Of a stretch of DNA of 64,000 nt, positions 58,736-64,000 are shown one piece after another. Positions within the stretch are counted from its first letter, which is position 1. Each line of letters opens with the position of its first letter. Both the position numbers and the translations under genes were made by a program. This DNA is from a virus, in the IMG/VR virus record IMGVR_UViG_3300028840_008160, positions 186,001 through 250,000 of that record; one strand, given 5' to 3'. A model generated the notes under the pieces. The model searched no databases. It was not told where the DNA came from and worked only from the letters and a program-made list of their open reading frames with translations.

Positions 58736-60135
58736 TACGACCACCTAACAATAATTTCTTGTTTTGCTAATTGCATATCATTTGCGTGCATATAAATTTC
58801 ATAAGGTGGATAACCAGTCCATGGAGTAGTTATACCATTTGCTTCTACAGTGACATTGGACAATGTCGGCGGTATATACACGTTTGTCGGTGCTGCGATT
58901 GGTAAACTGTCGTATGTCAATGTAAATTTTTTGCCGATTATGCCCCATACAGGATTTGCTCCGGATATGTTTCTTGGATATACACGAACTAATTTGTCTA
59001 TAACTGGTTTGGGATTACCGCTATCATCTAACATACCATAAGTATTATACGACGATTTATCATAACTCCAATAACACCAACCAACTTTATATTTATCTGC
59101 TAAATCACAAAAATCATTTACATAATTTAAATATCCTGGCACATCTGGTGGTGCGCCAAATTCACCGAAGACTAATGGAACGCCGTAAGATTTTGCTTCG
59201 TCAACTTTGATTTTTATAGCTTGTTCCATGATACTTCTATTATACCATTTGTATGGTCTGCCTTCATGTACTAAGGCGTCATAATAATGTGGAAAATATA
59301 TTGCTCTGTTGTTTTGTGGTGCAAATTTTAGAAAACTTGGTATTCCAGAACTTGTTGATATCCACGGTTCAAAAAACATATTAGAATATAATGAACTGTT
59401 AAGTAGTCTAGCCCACATATCTTTATAAAAATTTGTTAACACTTTACTTTCAAATGCTGTCGTTAAACCCGGAAAAGGTTCATTCATTACATCAAAACCA
59501 ACTAATGTTGGTGGTTGATTTGGCAATGAAGCTTCGATTCTATTCATTGTGTATTCGACAGCATTCAAGTATTGTGTTTTGCGCGAACTGCTTTTCCAAA
59601 AATTTGTAAATGCTGTAAGCACTGCTGGTTGTAAATAATTTCGACTCCAAGGCTCCCATGCTGGCGTAATAAAGTTAACAGTTTGATATACATCACCAAT
59701 AAAAGGAATCGTAATTTTAACTCTTTGATCAATTGACCAATCAGGAAAACCGTTTCCTGTAAAACGTTCTGCCATTAAATCTTGATGAAAGTCGACTATT
59801 GAATAAATTCCTGCATTTCTTAATAAGTTAAGATCAGTTATAACCTGATCAATGTATGCGTTATTGTAATTACCTGCTGTTGGTTCTATTTCACTCCAAA
59901 ATACTAGGTACCTGACAAGGCTAAACCCCCAGCTTCTAAGTTTTAAAATATCTAGAACTTCGGGCCACATTTCATGTCCTGGTGAATGTTTTTGATAATT
60001 TGAAATATTAACACCATGAAATATGAAGATTCTGTTATGTGAATCATAAATATAGTTAGTATCAGATATTACAGGCGGTTCATAATTTTGTTTTATATAG
60101 TTGATCATTTGAATTAAATATCTACTTATAGCCAT
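58735..60135 (-). CDS. GH5-family glycoside hydrolase (endoglycoceramidase-like)
   Basis: 466 aa. TIM-barrel glycosidase: SLVRYLVFWSEIEP, VDFHQDL, VGFDVMNEPFPG (acid/base Glu, about 216), and PLVFGEFGAPP (nucleophile Glu, about 324). A beta C-terminal domain follows. No signal peptide. CCTCC on the plus strand (60141-60145) is its ribosome site, so ATG 60135 is used. Unusual in a phage: it may be a tail-associated depolymerase or a cargo enzyme acquired from a bacterium. Confidence 0.85.
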   Translation of the reverse strand: MAISRYLIQMINYIKQNYEPPVISDTNYIYDSHNRIFIFHGVNISNYQKHSPGHEMWPEVLDILKLRSWGFSLVRYLVFWSEIEPTAGNYNNAYIDQVITDLNLLRNAGIYSIVDFHQDLMAERFTGNGFPDWSIDQRVKITIPFIGDVYQTVNFITPAWEPWSRNYLQPAVLTAFTNFWKSSSRKTQYLNAVEYTMNRIEASLPNQPPTLVGFDVMNEPFPGLTTAFESKVLTNFYKDMWARLLNSSLYSNMFFEPWISTSSGIPSFLKFAPQNNRAIYFPHYYDALVHEGRPYKWYNRSIMEQAIKIKVDEAKSYGVPLVFGEFGAPPDVPGYLNYVNDFCDLADKYKVGWCYWSYDKSSYNTYGMLDDSGNPKPVIDKLVRVYPRNISGANPVWGIIGKKFTLTYDSLPIAAPTNVYIPPTLSNVTVEANGITTPWTGYPPYEIYMHANDMQLAKQEIIVRWS

Positions 60136-60174
60136 GTAGTCCTCCAATTTTTTTGACGTGTATAGTTACTGTGT

Positions 60175-60203
60175 TTATCAAAAATTGATAACACATGTAT
60201 AAT
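60175..60203 (+). promoter_or_regulatory. Candidate promoter for the 60.2 kb genes
   Basis: TTATCA (60175-60180), 17-base spacer, TATAAT (60198-60203), in the 80-base gap between the divergent GH5 and plus-strand genes. Confidence 0.45.
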
Positions 60204-60216
60204 TTAAGGAGGATAC

Positions 60217-60729
60217 GTGAAAAAAGTCTCTCGAAAATGGCAGGATTTGACATACGAAGAACAGACGAAATATCTTCGTAAACATAGGAAAAGTAAACAA
60301 CGTCCGACAGGTATGCCTGTAGATCCACGATTTGTTGAAGTTAATGAGATTAAGCAGACTATGGGTGGATTGAATAAAATGGTTGAAGGAAAAGAAGAAC
60401 AAGTACAGCAGCAAGCAGATGAATGGTTAACGAAATTAAAACAATTGGGATTCACAGAACTAGATACTGATGGTCATGTGATAAAGCTTCAACGAGGAAA
60501 TGTTTTGGCATCTGTTGGTATAGGTAAAGGCAAAATGCGATGGTTTGCTCATTTTGACATAAATCCAATACATACAGCTAATTGCAAGTACATCAAAAAA
60601 GATGACGTGTATTATATGAAATGTGATGGTGAGAATATTCCTGTAGACATTGATGCTCCACCAAAATTTAAAGCTAATTCAGAAATGATTATAAAACAAG
60701 CTGTGAAAGAATTTTTAACAAGGGAGTAG
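60217..60729 (+). CDS. Hypothetical protein with shared WxxLxYEEQ module, 170 aa (GTG start)
   Basis: AAGGAGG before GTG 60217. Starts KWQDLTYEEQTKYLRKHRKS, matching the module in the neighbouring 60733 product and in the CCA enzyme. The middle (QRGNVLASVGIGKGKMRWFA) looks globular. Function unknown. Confidence 0.65.
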   Translation: MKKVSRKWQDLTYEEQTKYLRKHRKSKQRPTGMPVDPRFVEVNEIKQTMGGLNKMVEGKEEQVQQQADEWLTKLKQLGFTELDTDGHVIKLQRGNVLASVGIGKGKMRWFAHFDINPIHTANCKYIKKDDVYYMKCDGENIPVDIDAPPKFKANSEMIIKQAVKEFLTRE

Positions 60730-60732
60730 TTT

Positions 60733-61215
60733 ATGTTGAAGTATCTTGCAGCTATTCAAGCTGAATTTCTTAAACTCGCCCGAAAATGGGATGATTTATC
60801 GTATGAGCAGCAAAGAGGTTATTTATCTCGTCATCCTCGTACGAAACGCCGAGTTACTGCAATGCCACCTCGAAGATCGCCAACTAGTGGATTAAGGGTG
60901 GAAGATCCACATAGAGGTCAATCTAGAGATATTTTAGGTATGCTTCGTGATGTCACTAATGCAGCTTCACAAACACCCGTATGGCGCAAATACGTGACTG
61001 TAAGAAATGATCGCAATAACAAATATCATTATTTTGGCGTTTTTGAAAATAAAGATGGCGGATTTACTGCAGCTAATGTGTATGGTCGTATTGGTTATCC
61101 TCCAAGAGGCGCTGTTGTTTTAGCCACAGCAGCAAAACCTGACGGTGCAATAAGAGCTGCTGAAGCTAAACTTGCTAAGAAAATGCAAAAAGGATATGTG
61201 CCGACAAAACTCTAG
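60733..61215 (+). CDS. Hypothetical protein with leader and shared module, 160 aa
   Basis: LKYLAAIQAEFLKLA leader, then KWDDLSYEQQRGYLSRHP and a globular C-terminus. It combines both halves of the recurrent N-terminal module, so it helps to define it. Followed by a strong terminator. Confidence 0.7.
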   Translation: MLKYLAAIQAEFLKLARKWDDLSYEQQRGYLSRHPRTKRRVTAMPPRRSPTSGLRVEDPHRGQSRDILGMLRDVTNAASQTPVWRKYVTVRNDRNNKYHYFGVFENKDGGFTAANVYGRIGYPPRGAVVLATAAKPDGAIRAAEAKLAKKMQKGYVPTKL

Positions 61216-61244
61216 ACTTTTTTACATCTTTTGCTAGTGTGGTT

Positions 61245-61277
61245 AAGGGTGCCAAGAAATATCTTGGCACCCTTTTT
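61245..61277 (+). terminator. Intrinsic terminator
   Basis: A perfect 13-bp stem (61245-61257 with 61262-61274), AATA loop and a T run (61273-61277). It is further enclosed by a 10-bp outer inverted repeat (61229-61238 with 61298-61307) that ends next to the next gene's ribosome site. Confidence 0.88.
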
Positions 61278-61318
61278 CTTTGTCTTTCTACGTGACTACT
61301 AGCAAAAAGGAGATAATA

Positions 61319-61957
61319 ATGAGTAAAGTCAAAGAATTTGAAATGGATGATTTTCAAAAATCAATTATTGCTATACGATATTGGCTATTAGCAAAAGAAT
61401 ACTATATGGCATTGGATGCGATGGAATTCGCCGCCAATACTCATGTTGGACTTCGTAAAGACGGTGTTACGCCTGAATTTGCTCATCAATTAGCTGTCGC
61501 TACTTATGTTCGAACATTATACAATGGCTTGATATATCCCGAAGAATCATTTGCTGCAATGTTTTTACATGATATTGTAGAAGATTATGATATTAGTGTA
61601 CGGACTATTGCTAATCGATTTGGCGAAAGAGTAGCTAGATCAGTGCGTTTATTGTCAAAGAAAATTGATGGTGTCAAAAAGTCAATTGAAATGTATTATG
61701 ATGAAATGTCGCACGATGCAATTGCTTCAATTGGCAAGGGCGCTGATCGTATTCATAATTTACCGTCGATGATTGATGTATTTACTTTGAAAGGACAAAA
61801 GTGGTATATTGAAGAGACTAATACATATATTTTGCCAATGATTAAACAAGCTAGAAGACGATTTCCTCAGCAAGAACCTCTTTATGAGAATGCAAAACGA
61901 ATGCTACAATGTCAAGTGACGTTAATTGAAGCACTATTGAAAGAAAAAGAGAAATGA
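61319..61957 (+). CDS. SpoT/MESH1-like (p)ppGpp hydrolase
   Basis: 212 aa. HD-domain alarmone hydrolase pattern: AANTHVGLRKDGVTPEFAHQ, AAMFLHDIVEDYDI, NRFGERVARSVRLLSKK and GKGADRIHNLPSM. No synthetase domain. AAGGAG precedes ATG 61319; the start overlaps none. Would lower (p)ppGpp and keep the host growth-like, or hydrolyse another nucleotide. Confidence 0.85.
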   Translation: MSKVKEFEMDDFQKSIIAIRYWLLAKEYYMALDAMEFAANTHVGLRKDGVTPEFAHQLAVATYVRTLYNGLIYPEESFAAMFLHDIVEDYDISVRTIANRFGERVARSVRLLSKKIDGVKKSIEMYYDEMSHDAIASIGKGADRIHNLPSMIDVFTLKGQKWYIEETNTYILPMIKQARRRFPQQEPLYENAKRMLQCQVTLIEALLKEKEK

Positions 61958-62679
61958 AACCATTAACAATAAGTTTAGTAAGACATGGCGAGTCTGAAGG
62001 TAATGTTAATAAGACTATTTATCGTGATTTGCCAGATTACAAAGTACCTTTAACAGTTAATGGTTTAGAGCAAGCTAAATGTGCCGGACAACAAATTGAT
62101 AAGTTTGTAGCTAAGAATAATGAGATGTATGAACTGCCGTTTCCTGGCTGTATGGCTAGAATATATTGTTCTCCATGGTATCGCACAAGACAAACAGCAG
62201 ATGCTATTATTAGTCAACTGACATTTGATATTGAGTATAGAGAAGATCCTCGATTACGAGAACAAGAATGGGGCAATTATCAAATTGCTGAAATTGCTGA
62301 AAAGATTAAAAATGAACGATATAAATTTGGCACATTTTTTTATCGGATGCCAGACGGAGAATCTGGTGCAGATGTTTTTGATAGAGTGTCAGATTTTTTA
62401 GATACACTACATCGTGATTTTCAAAATTCAAATATGCAACCGCATGTAATAATTGTTACACACGGTTTAACGTTACGATTGTTTTTAATGCGTTGGTTTC
62501 ATTGGACAGTTGAAGAATTTGAGAGTTTAGAAAACCCTGATAATTGTCAGATTATAAATTTGAAGTTTAATGCAGATAAAGATAAGTATTATTTGGATTC
62601 TGAATTAATAACAGTTAATGGTCAAACTTTTCAAGGACCAAAAGACAATGAACGCCGAATCATTCGTAGATCTAATTAA
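61954..62679 (+). CDS. Histidine phosphatase (phosphoglycerate mutase-like)
   Basis: 241 aa. LVRHGESEGN (RHG motif), CSPWYRTRQTA, EQEWGNYQ and VTHGLTLRLF give the phosphatase active site. Overlaps the alarmone hydrolase by 4 bases. Substrate unknown; the context suggests a nucleotide or sugar phosphate. Confidence 0.85.
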   Translation: MKPLTISLVRHGESEGNVNKTIYRDLPDYKVPLTVNGLEQAKCAGQQIDKFVAKNNEMYELPFPGCMARIYCSPWYRTRQTADAIISQLTFDIEYREDPRLREQEWGNYQIAEIAEKIKNERYKFGTFFYRMPDGESGADVFDRVSDFLDTLHRDFQNSNMQPHVIIVTHGLTLRLFLMRWFHWTVEEFESLENPDNCQIINLKFNADKDKYYLDSELITVNGQTFQGPKDNERRIIRRSN

Positions 62680-63301
62680 AACAATTAATGGGTCTAACAC
62701 CAATCAGAACATATTATGTCTTCATATGTTTAAAACAATTATTGAATCATATGCAGAACCTCATAGGTTCTATCATACATGGACACATATTGTACATGGT
62801 TTAAATGAAATGATTGAAGAGATTAATGCTGATAACATTAATCTTCTTCGTCTAGCATATATGTATCACGATATTGTGTACATACCGTGCTATGAATATA
62901 ATGAAGAAGCAAGTGCAGCAAAATTATGGGTTGACGGACATCATTTAGGTATTGACACAAAAACTTTGTATGTTTTACGAGATCTGATATTAGTAACTGA
63001 TCATAAAAGTCCTGCTAAATTTCGAGATCACAGACTTATTGCAGATGTAGATTTAACAATTTTTGGTCAGGATTATGATACAATAAAAGAGTATAATAAT
63101 GATATTCGAAAAGAATATTTTTGGCTGCCTGACATGACATATTTGCTGGCACGAATCAAGATATTAAGTCGCTTTGTTAAGAAAGATAATATTTTTTATA
63201 CGCAATATTTTAGAACAAAATATGAAGAAATTGCAAGAAATAATTTACATCGTTTAATTGGTTCACTTCAAAGTGATTTATTAGCTGTTCCTCGGTGTTA
63301 A
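62648..63301 (+). CDS. HD-domain phosphohydrolase
   Basis: 217 aa. HRFYHTWTHIVHGL, YMYHDIVYIPCYEYNEEASA, TDHKS and ADVDLTIFG match the predicted metal-dependent HD phosphohydrolase family. ATG 62648 overlaps the previous gene by 32 bases. Substrate unknown. Confidence 0.8.
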   Translation: MNAESFVDLIKTINGSNTNQNILCLHMFKTIIESYAEPHRFYHTWTHIVHGLNEMIEEINADNINLLRLAYMYHDIVYIPCYEYNEEASAAKLWVDGHHLGIDTKTLYVLRDLILVTDHKSPAKFRDHRLIADVDLTIFGQDYDTIKEYNNDIRKEYFWLPDMTYLLARIKILSRFVKKDNIFYTQYFRTKYEEIARNNLHRLIGSLQSDLLAVPRC

Positions 63302-63302
63302 T

Positions 63303-64000
63303 GTGGATATTCAATTAAGTAAAACAATTTCTTATGTCTTGAGACATGGCCCTCACGAGTTTGGTGTTGAACTTGATGATGAAGGTTGGGTAGAACTTGA
63401 TAAATTGTATACAGCATTAGCTAAGCATAGTCGTTTCAAGACTGTCACTGTTCAAGATATTGAAACAATTATTCGTGAATCAAATAAACAACGATTTGAA
63501 TTGAAAAACAACAAAATTCGTGCATTTTATGGCCATTCAATCAAAAAGAAAATACATCGGTCTTCAGTTGTTCCACCCAGCATACTATATCATGGTACAT
63601 CACCAGAAGCAGCAAAGTTAATTTTTGAAAAAGGGCAAGGATTATTGCCTATGGGTCGTCAGCATGTCCATTTAGCATCGACGATCAAGACTGCTATTAT
63701 AACAGGACGAAGAAAAGCAAGAAAGCCTGTGATATTAATTGTTGATGTAGTTGCTGCTCTTGGACATGTCAAATTTTATGCTGGAAATGAAGATATTTGG
63801 TTGGCAGAACCTGTACAAGTTGAGTTTTTGTCAAGATTCGAACCAAGTAAAGTTGTTGTGTCCGAGGGTATTGGTGGTACATGGCACTATCATTTAAGTT
63901 TTGAAAACAGCATTGCTACATCACTGTGCAGTAAACAGACGATGGCTTCGAATTTGTCTAGGAATTCATGGGGAATTAAATCTCACCTTAATGAGCGATA
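63303..64000 (+). CDS. RNA 2'-phosphotransferase (KptA/Tpt1), incomplete at the window edge
   Basis: GTG start; the frame is open to the end of the window (at least 232 aa). LSKTISYVLRHGPHEFGVEL, KQRFELKNNKIRAFYGHS, LYHGTS, HVHLASTIKTAI and GRRKARKPVIL are the KptA core. It transfers an RNA 2'-phosphate to NAD+, giving ADP-ribose 1''-2'' cyclic phosphate. The core ends near residue 185, and the extra C-terminal 45+ residues are unrelated and unidentified. Confidence 0.88.
   Translation, partial: MDIQLSKTISYVLRHGPHEFGVELDDEGWVELDKLYTALAKHSRFKTVTVQDIETIIRESNKQRFELKNNKIRAFYGHSIKKKIHRSSVVPPSILYHGTSPEAAKLIFEKGQGLLPMGRQHVHLASTIKTAIITGRRKARKPVILIVDVVAALGHVKFYAGNEDIWLAEPVQVEFLSRFEPSKVVVSEGIGGTWHYHLSFENSIATSLCSKQTMASNLSRNSWGIKSHLNER

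Overview
The window is about 64 kb of AT-rich DNA with almost gap-free, mostly plus-strand genes, frequent ATGA or short overlaps, strong AGGAGG-type ribosome sites and a full phage-type replication and recombination set. It reads as the early/middle (replication, nucleotide, RNA and host-takeover) part of a very large tailed phage. No terminase large subunit, portal, capsid or tail genes were recognised. Class III anaerobic ribonucleotide reductase points to an anaerobic host. SpoVG, RNase Y and YhaM homologues suggest, by inference only, a Bacillota-like host.

Layout. 0-4.5 kb: 5'-3' exonuclease, HU-like protein, then a DNA-base modification cluster (TS-family dCMP hydroxymethylase, glycosyltransferase, DUF1848 protein with a terminal radical-SAM-type Cys motif). 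4.5-10.6 kb: a family C DNA polymerase broken into three reading frames, with one fractured intein carrying a nuclease domain and one mini-intein. 10.7-28 kb: gp32-like SSB, RecA/UvsX, RuvC-like resolvase, NrdD/NrdG, SbcD/SbcC (gp47/gp46), dCTP deaminase, a DUF2997-DUF1257-Ycf46-type AAA module, DNA ligase and a sigma-like HTH protein. 28-37 kb: mostly unknown small proteins plus an amidase, a SpoVG homologue and an Hc1-like basic protein. 37-44 kb: CCA-adding enzyme, type IB topoisomerase, RNase Y, lytic transglycosylase and YhaM, followed by a strongly paired RNA element. 44-57 kb: unknown small proteins plus a DUF488-SLOG fusion, a full WGR-PARP, a degenerate GIY-YIG protein, a GT-A glycosyltransferase and a thermonuclease. 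57.5-60.2 kb: an accessory island with a truncated epimerase start, a GC-rich gene-free block and three minus-strand genes (membrane pYEATS protein, DUF1660-like protein, GH5 glycosidase). 60.2-64 kb: two proteins sharing a recurrent N-terminal module, then a SpoT/MESH1-like hydrolase, a histidine phosphatase, an HD phosphohydrolase and a KptA homologue that runs off the window.

How it fits together. The replication genes supply polymerase, ligase, SSB, RecA, nucleases and deoxynucleotides, and the modification cluster probably masks the DNA as glucosylated or otherwise glycosylated hydroxymethylcytosine. RNase Y, YhaM and CCA-adding enzyme suggest control of RNA decay and tRNA ends. PARP, KptA, the alarmone hydrolase and the SLOG protein suggest handling of NAD+-derived or nucleotide signals, possibly against host defence. 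Several otherwise unrelated proteins share a short N-terminal leader that could be a virion-targeting tag.

Two genes carry single-base frameshifts at short A runs and one carries an in-frame stop; these may be real or assembly errors. No tRNA gene, CRISPR array or insertion sequence was found by eye.
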